A stretch of 51,679 bases of DNA, taken from contig NZ_AKJA01000016.1 of the NCBI RefSeq assembly GCF_000282575.1, positions 1 to 51,679 on the forward strand. The letters are read 5' to 3'. The translations under genes and the position numbers were made by a program. Every line of letters begins with the position of its first letter. The first letter of the stretch is position 1. Shown piece by piece: positions 29,694 to 38,532 of the stretch. The notes beneath the pieces are model-generated. The model saw only the letters and a list, made by a program, of their open reading frames with translations. It did not search any database and was not told the origin of the DNA. This DNA comes from Herbaspirillum sp. YR522 (GTDB taxonomy: Bacteria; Pseudomonadota; Gammaproteobacteria; Burkholderiales; Burkholderiaceae_D).

Positions 29694-30611
29694 TCAATTC
29701 ACAGTCGGTGTCGAGCGCGTCGGGGCCGTGACCAGCACCATGCCGGCCAGGGCTACGGCGAAGGCCGCTCCCTGCAGCCAGCTCAGGCGCTCGCCCAGCA
29801 CCACCACGCCGACGACGGCGGTGCTGATGGGAAGCATCACGGTAAATACGCCGGCCCGGCCGGCCGGCACTACCTTCAGGCCTGTCATCCACAGCCAGAC
29901 CGTCCATACGCTGGCCGCCAATCCATAGAAAAGCAGCAGCGCCCAGATGTCCAGCGTGACGGCGACGAAGTCGAAATGCAGCGCCAGGTATACACCCATG
30001 GGTGTCATCAGCAACAGGCCCCACAGGTTGATGATGGCACTGATCCGCTTCGGGCTCAGGACCGACGTCAGCTTCTTGCCGATGACCGCATAGGCGGCCT
30101 CGCACAGTACGGCGCCCATGACGAACAGGTTGCCGATCCAGGCGTCGTGAGGTGCGGTCACGCCCGCATGGGGTGGCTTGGCCAGCGACAGCATGCCGAT
30201 ACCCAGCACGCCGCAGGCGATCGCGCCCCATACGCGCGGCCCTATCCTTTCCTTGAGGAAGATCCAGCTCATCAGCGCCACCACCGCCGGGATGGCCGAC
30301 ATGATCACCCCGGCCGATACGGCGCTGGTCATCGAGACCCCGGTGATCATGCAGATGCTGAACAGGAAGTTGCCCAGGAATGACTCCAGGAACAGCAGCC
30401 AGCGCGACTGCGACGATAGCGCCAGTTCGCCGGGCGGTTTCTTCAACCAGCGCAGCATGGCCACGGCGCCGATGCCGAAACGCAGCCAGGCCAGCAGGAA
30501 CAACGGCAAGGCAGCCACCAGGGGCTTGCTCAGCGCCACGTAGGCGCCCACCAACGACATGCTCAGGATCAGGCAGGCGTAGCCGGCCGGGCGGCTGGGG
30601 GTAAAGCTCAT
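29694..30611 (-). CDS. EamA-family (DMT superfamily) transporter
   Basis: A 305-residue inner-membrane protein with ten predicted helices in two EamA repeats, for example SMSLVGAYVALSKPLVAALPLFLLAWLRF at the start and PLWG-like turns before each second half (SWIFLKERIG, VVVLGERLSW). Members export amino acids or other metabolites. AAGGAAAGC precedes the ATG. It is the first gene of a two-gene operon with the unknown 434-residue protein. Substrate unknown. Confidence 0.88.
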   Translation of the reverse strand: MSFTPSRPAGYACLILSMSLVGAYVALSKPLVAALPLFLLAWLRFGIGAVAMLRWLKKPPGELALSSQSRWLLFLESFLGNFLFSICMITGVSMTSAVSAGVIMSAIPAVVALMSWIFLKERIGPRVWGAIACGVLGIGMLSLAKPPHAGVTAPHDAWIGNLFVMGAVLCEAAYAVIGKKLTSVLSPKRISAIINLWGLLLMTPMGVYLALHFDFVAVTLDIWALLLFYGLAASVWTVWLWMTGLKVVPAGRAGVFTVMLPISTAVVGVVVLGERLSWLQGAAFAVALAGMVLVTAPTRSTPTVN

Positions 30612-30764
30612 GCTTTCCTTGGTCTGGGTTGGCGGAAATTCGGACAGGGCCGTATTTTAATCGACGCCCGTGCCTGCGGTTGGCACGCCATGCCGCGACC
30701 ATCCCATGGCCAGGCACGCCGAACACCCCGCACAGGCGGCCGGGCCCAGGCCATGCGACTGGCA

Positions 30765-30793
30765 CAAAAAAGGGGCCCGCCAGGCGAGCCCCT
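30765..30793 (-). terminator. Terminator of the tautomerase operon
   Basis: On the minus strand a GC-rich hairpin (AGGGGCTCGCC ... GGGCCCCT) is followed by six T. It lies about 75 bp beyond the stop of the second tautomerase-like gene. Confidence 0.85.
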
Positions 30794-30869
30794 AAAAAAG
30801 GTCCAAACTGCAAAACACAAGCACGACGTTGTCCGGACCAGCCAAACCAGATAAGAGGGCCTCGCCCGC

Positions 30870-31097
30870 TCAGGACCCGCCCGGCGCACGGCCGTGTCGA
30901 TCCACTCCCCGGCCCAGCGACCGGGCGGTCTGGCCGGCGATGCCGTAGTCGGTGTTGGGAATGTCCTTGAGGATGACGCGCACCTCGGCGCGCTCGATGC
31001 CCACCGTATCGACGGCGGCATCGGTGAGCGCGGCGATCAAGCGCTCCTTTTGCAACTCGGTGCGACCGGCGATGAAAGTGACCTGGATGATGGACAT
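30870..31097 (-). CDS. 4-oxalocrotonate tautomerase-like subunit without Pro1
   Basis: A 75-residue tautomerase-superfamily protein (MSIIQVTFIAGRTELQK...). After Met removal residue 1 would be Ser, not the catalytic Pro used by 4-oxalocrotonate tautomerase. Arg11 (AGR) and Arg39 (EVRVIL) of the classical active site are kept, and Tyr50 replaces Phe50. AGGAG upstream makes the start at 31097 secure. The gene begins 2 bp after the stop of its partner, which has Pro1 but lacks Arg11. I infer the two form a mixed hexamer. It lies in front of a strong terminator. Confidence 0.85.
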   Translation of the reverse strand: MSIIQVTFIAGRTELQKERLIAALTDAAVDTVGIERAEVRVILKDIPNTDYGIAGQTARSLGRGVDRHGRAPGGS

Positions 31098-31099
31098 GG

Positions 31100-31300
31100 C
31101 TACTCCTGTCCCGCCGCGATTGCCGCGACCGTCTTGCCACCGATGCCGAACTGCGTGGCCGGCACCTCGGTGAGCCACACCCGCACCGAGTCGATCGGCG
31201 CGCCGATGGCCTCGACGGTGGCTTGCGTCAGGGCGCCCACCAGCGCCTCCTTTTGCTGGTCGCTATAACCTTCGACCACGAACATCTCGATATTGGGCAT
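31100..31300 (-). CDS. 4-oxalocrotonate tautomerase-like subunit with Pro1
   Basis: A 66-residue tautomerase-superfamily protein (MPNIEMFVVEGYSDQQKEAL...). Pro follows the initiator Met, giving the N-terminal catalytic proline. Arg39 (SVRVWL) and Phe50 (FGIGG) are kept, but Arg11 is Tyr (EGYSD). GGAG precedes ATG 31300. It is the first of two tandem tautomerase-like genes and is divergent from a racemase-family gene. Family enzymes tautomerise or dehalogenate small acids; the substrate is unknown. Confidence 0.88.
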   Translation of the reverse strand: MPNIEMFVVEGYSDQQKEALVGALTQATVEAIGAPIDSVRVWLTEVPATQFGIGGKTVAAIAAGQE

Positions 31301-31529
31301 GCTGGCTCCAGCCATCCTCGGTGCGGCAGATCTTATGCGGCGCCTGGGGATAAATCAAATTCATGCAATGCATCGGCTCTATAAGTCCCGCCGATTCCAT
31401 ACCGCAACGGCATCGGCAACGCCCGAGGCGAGCTCCGTCGTCCGTGCCGCCATGCCGACATTGCATGCCGCCGACCCGCATGCCAGCGCATACTGGGTCA
31501 TCGATGGCCATTTTCCAGCAAGGACTCCC

Positions 31530-32990
31530 ATGCCCTCTTCCACTGCCCCTGCCGCACGTCGTTCCTACGGCGTCATCGGCGGGCTCGGCCCCCTGGCCAG
31601 TGCCGATGTGTTCTTCAAGCTGATGCGCTCGATCGCCGGACGCAACATGGCCGACAGCGCCGACGTCGTATTCGAGCAGCATCCGTTCAAGGGCAATCAC
31701 TCCAGCACCAGCGCCACCACCGAACGCAAGCTGTACGTGTTCGACTTGATCCGTGCCTTCGAGCAACGCCACATCGATGTGATCGTATTGCCCTGCTTTC
31801 TCAGCCATACCTTCCTCGATGAGCTCAGCGCCAACACCACGCTGCCCATCGTCGACTTGATGGCGGCGCTGGCGCTGCATGTGCGCAGCCAGTATCCGCA
31901 CGCCCGGCGCATCGGCGTACTGGCCTCGGACTTCACCCGTGAGGCGCGCCTGTTCGAACGCTACTTTGCGGCGCCCGGGTTCGAGGTGGTATATCCGCGC
32001 CCCCATGAGGGGCGCAACCTGGTCAGCGAGGCAGTCTATGGCGAACAGGGCATCAAGCGTGGCCAGCTCGACGGCGCGCCACTGGCGCTGCTGCGCCAGG
32101 CGGCGCACGACCTGGCCGCGCAGCAGGTGGACCTGATCCTGCCCGGCCTGACCGAGGTGGCATTGGTGGCGCATGCGCTGGGCACGCTGCCGGCACCGCT
32201 GGTCGACAGCAACCAGGTCTATGCCGATCACATCGCGGCCAGCCACGACCACCTCGCCACCCGGCCTTTCAAGCTGGGCGTGGTGGGCGGCGTGGGGCCG
32301 GCGGCCACGGTCGACTTCATGCAGAAGATCGTGCGCAATACACCGGCGGCACGCGACCAGGATCACATCAAGCTGCACGTCGAGCAGAACCCGCAGATTC
32401 CCGACCGTACCGAGAACCTGGTCGGCGACGGGCTCGACCCCACCATCGCCCTGTACGCCACCTGCAAGAAGCTGGAAGACGGCGGCGCCGACCTGATCGC
32501 CATTCCCTGCAATACGGCGCATGCCTATGTCGAGCGTATCCAGGGTAGCCTGGCCATACCCATCGTCAATATGCTCACCGTGACGGCCGAGGCCATCCGC
32601 ACCCGGTTTGCGCAGCTGACCCGGGTCGGCCTGCTGGCTACCTCGGGCACCATCGGCAGCGGCGTGTACCAGCGCGAACTGGCCGCGCACGGGCTGGCGC
32701 AACTGGTCCCGTCCCCGGCCATGCAGCAACGGGTAATGAATGCGATCTATGGTCCCCAGGGGGTCAAGGCCGGTTTCACACAAGGCCAATGCCAGGACGA
32801 CATCCGCGCCGCGCTCGACGACCTGGTGCAGCAAGGCGCCGAGGTGATCATCCTGGGCTGCACCGAGCTGCCCTTGCTGCTGCCCTCGGGCCCGTGGGCG
32901 CACCAGGGCGGATCGACCCTGACACTGGTGGACCCGACCGAAACGCTGGCGCGCCGTTGCGTGGCCTACGCCAGCGCGACGCGTCACTGA
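31530..32990 (+). CDS. Two-domain aspartate/glutamate racemase-family protein
   Basis: A 486-residue protein made of two Asp/Glu racemase-like units, each starting with the same pattern (YGVIGGLGPLASADVFFK at 13-30 and LGVVGGVGPAATVDFMQK at 249-266). Racemases of this type use two Cys. The second unit has both: C327 (IPCNTAH) and C444 (LGCTELPLL). The first has only C89 (LPCFLSH); position 206 is Gly (LPGLTEV). Usual members are about 230 residues, so this is a tandem fusion with a degenerate first half. AAGGA precedes ATG 31530. It could racemise an amino acid or act as a related isomerase or decarboxylase. Confidence 0.88.
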   Translation: MPSSTAPAARRSYGVIGGLGPLASADVFFKLMRSIAGRNMADSADVVFEQHPFKGNHSSTSATTERKLYVFDLIRAFEQRHIDVIVLPCFLSHTFLDELSANTTLPIVDLMAALALHVRSQYPHARRIGVLASDFTREARLFERYFAAPGFEVVYPRPHEGRNLVSEAVYGEQGIKRGQLDGAPLALLRQAAHDLAAQQVDLILPGLTEVALVAHALGTLPAPLVDSNQVYADHIAASHDHLATRPFKLGVVGGVGPAATVDFMQKIVRNTPAARDQDHIKLHVEQNPQIPDRTENLVGDGLDPTIALYATCKKLEDGGADLIAIPCNTAHAYVERIQGSLAIPIVNMLTVTAEAIRTRFAQLTRVGLLATSGTIGSGVYQRELAAHGLAQLVPSPAMQQRVMNAIYGPQGVKAGFTQGQCQDDIRAALDDLVQQGAEVIILGCTELPLLLPSGPWAHQGGSTLTLVDPTETLARRCVAYASATRH

Positions 32991-33049
32991 GCCGCGTGCG
33001 AGCCCGGCAAGGCGCCGGTCGCAGCATGCGCACCATCAGGTCGATGCGG

Positions 33050-33877
33050 CTACCAGGCTGCGAGGATGCCGCCCTTGAACTCGGTCTCGATGAAGCGCTT
33101 CACTTCGTCCGACTGGTAAGCCTGTACCAACTTGGGCAGCCACGCCTGGTCGCGGTCCTTTTCGCGCACGGCGATGACGCAGGCATACGGGCTCTCGCCG
33201 CCTTCGACAAGCAGGCTATCGCGCGCCGGATTGAGACCGGCCTTGGCGGCAAAGTCGGCGTTGACGGCCGAAGCGTCGAGGTCATCGAGGGTGCGCGGCA
33301 ACTGGGCGGCGTCGATCTCGACGAATTTCCACTTCCTGGCGTTCTCGGCGATGTCGATGGGGGTGGCATTGACACCGGTTAGCGGATCGATGCCAGCGCG
33401 CAGCTTGATGAGGCCGTGCTTTTGCAGCAACAGCAGGACCCGGCTCTCGTTGGCAGGATCGTTGGGGATCCCGATCCGGGCACCGCTGGGAATGTCGGCC
33501 AGGGCCCGATACTTCCTGGAGTAGATAGCCATCGGTCCGATCATGGTATTGCCGGTGCCGTAGATCTTGTAGCCGCGCGCCTTGACCTGGGCATTGAGGA
33601 AGGGACGATGCTGGTAGCTGTTGGCGTCGAGTTCGCCTGCATCCAGCGCGGCATTGGGCTGGATGTAGTCGTTGAACTCGATGATCTGGATCCTGTAGCC
33701 AGGGTTATTGCGCTCGAAGACGCGCTTGGCCGCTTCGAATATCTGCGCATGCGGACCACTGGTCACGCCGACCTTCAACACCTTGTCCGCAGCCAGTGCC
33801 GGGCCGGCCGCCATCATTGCCACTGCCAACGCCGCGACCAGCCCCCTGGCGCTGCGTGCGATCCCGCGAATGTCCAT
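33050..33877 (-). CDS. MetQ/NlpA-family substrate-binding protein
   Basis: A 275-residue periplasmic protein. The signal peptide ends ALA-AD near residue 29; no lipobox is present, unlike most MetQ proteins. Family features are LKVGVTSGPHAQIFEAAKRVF, DYIQPNAALDAGELDANSYQHRPFL, IYSRKYRALADIPSGARIGIPND and the C-terminal FIETEFKGGILAAW. MetQ proteins bind methionine and relatives for the MetNI importer. No metN or metI gene is in the window. It is the last gene of the organosulfur gene row, 95 bp after the fused ATPase, in keeping with a sulfur-compound ligand. Confidence 0.88.
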   Translation of the reverse strand: MDIRGIARSARGLVAALAVAMMAAGPALAADKVLKVGVTSGPHAQIFEAAKRVFERNNPGYRIQIIEFNDYIQPNAALDAGELDANSYQHRPFLNAQVKARGYKIYGTGNTMIGPMAIYSRKYRALADIPSGARIGIPNDPANESRVLLLLQKHGLIKLRAGIDPLTGVNATPIDIAENARKWKFVEIDAAQLPRTLDDLDASAVNADFAAKAGLNPARDSLLVEGGESPYACVIAVREKDRDQAWLPKLVQAYQSDEVKRFIETEFKGGILAAW

Positions 33878-33972
33878 CGATGCCCTCCCGGCTTTGAAGA
33901 AAGAGCATCAATGTATCGGCCAGGCAGCGGCGGCGGAACGAATCTTTTCCGTCTTGGTTATGTGTACGCCGA

Positions 33973-35682
33973 CTAAGCGCGCAGCAATTCCGGTTCTTCG
34001 GTGGGCAGCGCCGGGGCCGGCGCGCCGGGCACCGCGGCGATCAGCGAGCGGGTGTACGGATGCTGCGCATGGCGCCAGATCGACTGGTGGTCGCCGCGCT
34101 CGACGATGCGGCCATCATTCATCACCAGTACCTGGTCGGCGATGTAGCGCACCACCGACAGGTCGTGCGAGATGAACAGGTAGGCCAGGCCGAATTCGCG
34201 GCGCAGGTCGACCAGCAAATTCAGGATCTGCGCCTGCACCGACACGTCCAGCGCCGACACCGGCTCGTCGCAGATCACCAGCGATGGCTTCAGGATCAGC
34301 GCCCGGGCAATGCCGATACGCTGCCGCTGGCCGCCCGAGAATTGATGGGGATAACGTTGCAATGCGCTCTGCGGCAGGCCCACCAGATCGATCATCGATG
34401 CGATGCGACGCTGGCGTTCGTGACGCTCGCCGAGCGCATGGATCACCAGCGCCTGGTCCAGTATCTGGGCGACCGACTGGCGTGGATTGAGGCTGGCGTA
34501 CGGGTCCTGGAAGATCATCTGTACCTGGCGCCGGTGTGCTCGCAAGGCACGCCGATCGAGCCGCGCGATGTCGACGCCGCCCAGCACGATGCGCCCATCG
34601 GCGACGTCGGCCAGGCGCACGATGGCGCGTGACAACGTGGATTTGCCGCAACCCGATTCGCCCACCAGCCCCACGGTCTGGCCCGGCGCGATATCGAACG
34701 ACACGCCCCGCACCGCATGCACCGATCCGCGCGGCATGTCGTAGCGCACCTGCAGGTCCTGCACCGACAGCAGCGGCGACTCGGCCAGCTCTGCGCGCGG
34801 CGCCAGCGCCTGCGGATGCTCGCGCGGGCTGAGCGTGAACTGGCGCTGGCCGTCGGCGTCGATCGTGGTGCGGATCTCGGGCAGGCGTTGCTGGCGATAA
34901 TGGATCTCCTGCTCCATGCGCAGCGACGCACCCAGCAGGCCACGGGTGTAGGGGTGCCTGGGATGGGCGAACAGTTCGCTGCTGGCGCCCTGCTCGACCT
35001 TGGTCCCGTCGAACATCACCGCCACCCGGTCGGCCCATTGCTCGACCACGCCCAGGTCGTGCGTGATCAACAGCACCGCCATGGAAAGCTCGCGACGCAA
35101 TTGGTCCAGCAGCGCAAGAATCTGCGCCTGTATGGTCACGTCCAGGGCGGTGGTGGGTTCGTCGGCCACCAGCAGGCGCGGCCGGTTGGCCACGGCCATG
35201 GCGATCATCACGCGCTGGCGCTGCCCACCGGACAGCTGGTGCGGGAAATCGTCGATGCGCAGCTGGGGCTGCGGGATGCGTACCAGCGCCAGCAGCTCGA
35301 TGGCGCGTGCGCGGGCAGCCGATGGCGACAGGTCCTGATGCAGGCGGATCGCCTCGATCACCTGCTGGCCGATGGACAGCACCGGGTTGAGCGAGGTCAT
35401 CGGCTCCTGGAAGATCATCGAGATGGCATTGCCGCGCAAGGCGGCCAGTTGCGATCCGGACAACCGCAACAGGTCGCGCCCCTCGAAGTGGATCTGGCCC
35501 GTCACCTGCGCACTGGGCGGCAGCAAGCCCAGCAGCGACAGCGCGGTGGTCGACTTGCCGCACCCCGATTCGCCCACCAGCGCCAGCATCTCGCCGGGAG
35601 CGATCGCCAGGTCGAGGTGGCGCACCGCGTCGTGGCCGGGAAACGAGATGCTGAGGTCGCGCAATTCAAGCAGCGGCGGCAT
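33973..35682 (-). CDS. Fused dipeptide/organosulfur ABC ATPase (DppD-DppF fusion)
   Basis: A 569-residue protein with two complete ATPase domains. The first (about 1-260) has GESGCGKST at 37-45, [16 protein letters not shown] and [12 protein letters not shown]. The second (about 295-555) repeats [26 protein letters not shown] and [11 protein letters not shown]. Oligopeptide-type C-terminal regions ([23 protein letters not shown]) follow each. In most systems the two are separate genes. It energises the DppB/DppC-like permeases of the same row. It starts 8 bp after the monooxygenase stop. Confidence 0.92.
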   Translation of the reverse strand: MPPLLELRDLSISFPGHDAVRHLDLAIAPGEMLALVGESGCGKSTTALSLLGLLPPSAQVTGQIHFEGRDLLRLSGSQLAALRGNAISMIFQEPMTSLNPVLSIGQQVIEAIRLHQDLSPSAARARAIELLALVRIPQPQLRIDDFPHQLSGGQRQRVMIAMAVANRPRLLVADEPTTALDVTIQAQILALLDQLRRELSMAVLLITHDLGVVEQWADRVAVMFDGTKVEQGASSELFAHPRHPYTRGLLGASLRMEQEIHYRQQRLPEIRTTIDADGQRQFTLSPREHPQALAPRAELAESPLLSVQDLQVRYDMPRGSVHAVRGVSFDIAPGQTVGLVGESGCGKSTLSRAIVRLADVADGRIVLGGVDIARLDRRALRAHRRQVQMIFQDPYASLNPRQSVAQILDQALVIHALGERHERQRRIASMIDLVGLPQSALQRYPHQFSGGQRQRIGIARALILKPSLVICDEPVSALDVSVQAQILNLLVDLRREFGLAYLFISHDLSVVRYIADQVLVMNDGRIVERGDHQSIWRHAQHPYTRSLIAAVPGAPAPALPTEEPELLRA

Positions 35683-35690
35683 GGTGGCTC

Positions 35691-37061
35691 CTAGGCGGTG
35701 ACGCCGGCACGAAAACTTGCGCCCACATGTTGCGCCGGCAAGGTGGCCTGGCCACCAAAGAGTTTTTCGCGCAGGCTGCCATCGGCGTAGTCACGCTTGT
35801 ACGAACCTCGCTCCTGCAGCACCGGGATCACCAGATCGATGAAATCCTCGAAGCTCTCCGGGCTTACCGTGCGGGTCAGGTTGAAGCCATCGATGCCGGT
35901 ATCGGCCATCCATGCTTCGAGCTGGTCGGCCACCTGGGTGGGTGAGCCGACGATGGTGGCGTAACGCCCGCCCAGTTCCATCTGCTGCAACAGCTTGCGC
36001 TTGGTCCAGTTCAGTTCCGGATTGGTCACGGTCTTGACCAGCGACTCGATGGAGTTGGTCTTGGCCGCTCGAATCGGCTCGTCCAGGTCGTATTGCGAGA
36101 AATCGATCCCGGTGCCCGCGGAGAAATGCGCCAGGCCGGCCTCGGGGCTGGCGTAGCGGGCATATTCGCGATACTTCTCCTGGGCCAGTTGCTCGGTGGC
36201 GGCGGTCACCACCGTAAGCCCCATGAAGATCTTGATGGCATGCGGATCACGGCCCTCGCGCTCGGCCCCCGCGCGCACCTGCTGCACCAGCTTGCCGGCG
36301 GCCTCGCGCGTCTGGCTGGAGATGAAGACGCATTCGGCGTGGCGCGCACCGAAGGCCTGGCCGCGCCCGGACGAGCCAGCCTGGTACAGCACCGGGGTGC
36401 GCTGCGGTGACGGCTCGCACAGGTGTATGCCTTCGACCTGGTAGTAGTCGCCGCTATGCCTGATCTTGTGTACCCGCGCCGGATCGGCATACATCCGGTT
36501 GGCACGGTCGCGCACCACGGCGCCGTCTTCCCAGCTGCCTTCCCACAATTTGTAGACCACTTCCATGAACTCGTCGGCGCGATCGTAGCGCTGGTCGTGC
36601 TCGAGCTGCTCGGTCAGGCCCATGGCGCGCGCGGCGCTGTCGAGATAGCCGGTGACGATGTTCCAGCCGACGCGCCCGCGGCTGAGGTGGTCCAGGGTCG
36701 ACATGCGTCGCGCAAACAGGAACGGCGCCTCGTAGGTCAGGTTGGCGGTGACGCCAAAGCCCAGGTGGCGGGTCGCCGCCGCCATGGCCGACACCAGCAG
36801 CAGCGGGTCGTTGACCGGCAGCTGGATCGACTCGCGCAGGGTGATGTCGGGCGATCCCTGGTAGATATCGTAGACACCGACGATATCGGCCAGGAACAGG
36901 CCGTCGAACTTGCCGCGTTCGAGCAGCTGCGCCAGCTGCGTCCAGTAGCCGACGTCGGTGTAGTCCTGCGAACGGTCGCGTGGATGGGTCCACAGGCCAT
37001 GGTTGATGTGGTTCACGCAGTTCATGTTGAACGCGTTGAGGCGAATCTCTTTCTTGCTCAT
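35691..37061 (-). CDS. FMN-dependent monooxygenase, NtaA/SnaA/DszA family
   Basis: A 456-residue luciferase-like monooxygenase. Features shared with DszA and NtaA are [65 protein letters not shown] and [29 protein letters not shown]. These two-component enzymes need reduced FMN from a separate reductase and attack sulfones, aminopolycarboxylates or related compounds. The ATG at 37061 overlaps the upstream stop in ATGA. Its row neighbours are SfnB/DszC-like enzymes and an ABC importer, so oxidative release of sulfur is likely. No flavin reductase gene is in the window. Confidence 0.9.
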   Translation of the reverse strand: MSKKEIRLNAFNMNCVNHINHGLWTHPRDRSQDYTDVGYWTQLAQLLERGKFDGLFLADIVGVYDIYQGSPDITLRESIQLPVNDPLLLVSAMAAATRHLGFGVTANLTYEAPFLFARRMSTLDHLSRGRVGWNIVTGYLDSAARAMGLTEQLEHDQRYDRADEFMEVVYKLWEGSWEDGAVVRDRANRMYADPARVHKIRHSGDYYQVEGIHLCEPSPQRTPVLYQAGSSGRGQAFGARHAECVFISSQTREAAGKLVQQVRAGAEREGRDPHAIKIFMGLTVVTAATEQLAQEKYREYARYASPEAGLAHFSAGTGIDFSQYDLDEPIRAAKTNSIESLVKTVTNPELNWTKRKLLQQMELGGRYATIVGSPTQVADQLEAWMADTGIDGFNLTRTVSPESFEDFIDLVIPVLQERGSYKRDYADGSLREKLFGGQATLPAQHVGASFRAGVTA

Positions 37062-37597
37062 GCCAGTTCCCGGTATTGCGGCTCGAGCTGCACGTCGAGT
37101 GCTTCGTTGAAGCGGGCGAAGAAGGCGCACAGTGCAGCGCGCAGGGTAAGCTCGACGATCTGCGATTCGTCGAAATGTTCGCGCAGGCGCGCCACCAGGC
37201 TGTCGCCCACACGCTGGCGCGTTACCGCCAGGGCATAGTCGCGCACCAGTCGTTCGAGCGGCGCCAGGCCGGGCACGTCGGCCTCGAGAATGCGCTCGAC
37301 GGTCTGCGGCGCGACGTGTTCTGCCTGCAGCTTGGGCGCATGGTGCGATACGCAGTAGCTGCATTCGTTGGCCTTGGACGCCGTCACCAGCACGATCTCG
37401 AGATGCAGCCTGGAGATATTGCCTTCGGCGCCGAGGCCCAGCAGCAAGCCGTAGATATGCTCGATCGAGGCTGGCTTGTGGGCCAGCACGCCGAGCATGT
37501 TGCCGAACGCACCGTAGTGGTTCTCGACCTGCTCGAAGATGCTGCGGGCCGGACCTGCCGGCAATTGATTCGACAGGAGCGTGGATACGCGTGCCAT
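37058..37597 (-). CDS. Carboxymuconolactone decarboxylase/AhpD-like protein
   Basis: A 179-residue helical protein with the AhpD-type redox centre C79-x-x-C82-x-x-x-H86 (ECSYCVSHH). Such proteins reduce peroxides or act as decarboxylase-like partners. CMD-domain genes often accompany peptide-type importers and luciferase-like monooxygenases. GGAG lies 7 nt before the ATG. Its stop overlaps the monooxygenase start by 4 bp (ATGA), so the two should be made in a fixed ratio. It may remove peroxide formed by uncoupled flavin turnover; that is inference. Confidence 0.85.
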   Translation of the reverse strand: MARVSTLLSNQLPAGPARSIFEQVENHYGAFGNMLGVLAHKPASIEHIYGLLLGLGAEGNISRLHLEIVLVTASKANECSYCVSHHAPKLQAEHVAPQTVERILEADVPGLAPLERLVRDYALAVTRQRVGDSLVARLREHFDESQIVELTLRAALCAFFARFNEALDVQLEPQYRELA

Positions 37598-37607
37598 GGG
37601 TGTTCTC

Positions 37608-38522
37608 CTATTGTCTGTGGCGTGGGTCGAGCACGTCGGCCAGGCCGTCGCCCAGAAGATTGAGCGCCAGCACCGTGATCACGATGGCGATGCCGGGAAA
37701 GGTAGCGATGGTCCAGTCGGTGCGCAGCACCTCGCGGCCGGCGCCGACCATGTTGCCCCAGCTGGCCACGTTGGGGTCGCCCAGCCCGAGGAAGGCCAGG
37801 CTGGATTCGGTGAGGATGGCGGTAGCCACCATCAGCGAGGTCGATACCAGGATCGGCGTGAGCGCGTTGGGCAATATTTCGCGCAGGATGATGCGGGCGT
37901 CGCCCGCGCCCAGTGCCACGCTGGCCTGCACCATTTCACCGTGGCGCAGGCGCAGAACCTCGGCGCGCACCAGTCGCGCCAGGCTGGGCCAGGCGGTCAC
38001 GCCGATGGCCAATGCGATGCTCGACAGGCTCGGTTGGACCACCGCCACGATGGCCAGCGCAAACAGGAACGATGGGATGGTCTGGAAGAATTCGGTGACG
38101 CGCATCAGCACCGCATCGGCGCGACCACCGTAGTAACCGGCCAGCACACCACCCGATATGCCCACCAGCAGTGCCACTGCCGTCGACACCAGGGCAATGG
38201 TCAGCGAAGCACGGGCGCCATGCAGGATGCCAGCCAGCAGGTCGCGTCCCATCATGTCGGTGCCCAGCCAATAGGCGGGGTCGGTGCCGGCATGGATGAA
38301 GGGCTCGGCCACCATGTCCAGCGGGTCGCCGGGAAACAGCACCGGTGCCAGTAGCGCCATGGCCAGCACCAGCGACAGCAGCGAGCTGCCGGCCAGCGCC
38401 GAGGGTGAGCGCAGCAGGCGGCGCAGCCAGTGGCCAGGCGCGGCCAGCGGGCGGCTCGGTACTCCGGAGTCGACCTGGCCTGCCGCGCGCGGCGCGGCGC
38501 GGGTGCTGGAGAATTTGCTCAT
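37608..38522 (-). CDS. Peptide-type ABC transporter permease (DppC family)
   Basis: A 304-residue inner-membrane protein with an N-terminal cytoplasmic tail and about six helices. Segments HPC-like are replaced by WLGTDMMGRDLLAGILHGARASL, the DppC hallmark, and the EAA loop is EMVQASVALGAGDARIILREILPNAL. It pairs with the DppB-like permease 10 bp upstream. Importers of this class take up di- and oligopeptides, glutathione, nickel or sulfur compounds. Confidence 0.92.
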   Translation of the reverse strand: MSKFSSTRAAPRAAGQVDSGVPSRPLAAPGHWLRRLLRSPSALAGSSLLSLVLAMALLAPVLFPGDPLDMVAEPFIHAGTDPAYWLGTDMMGRDLLAGILHGARASLTIALVSTAVALLVGISGGVLAGYYGGRADAVLMRVTEFFQTIPSFLFALAIVAVVQPSLSSIALAIGVTAWPSLARLVRAEVLRLRHGEMVQASVALGAGDARIILREILPNALTPILVSTSLMVATAILTESSLAFLGLGDPNVASWGNMVGAGREVLRTDWTIATFPGIAIVITVLALNLLGDGLADVLDPRHRQ

Positions 38523-38532
38523 GTCCGGGTCC

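Noticed and set aside
28518..30383. 621-residue plus-strand open frame
   Set aside because: It covers two well-supported minus-strand genes; its product is rich in Gln, His, Arg and Gly with no domain.
31263..32987. 574-residue minus-strand open frame
   Set aside because: Antisense shadow of the two-domain racemase gene.
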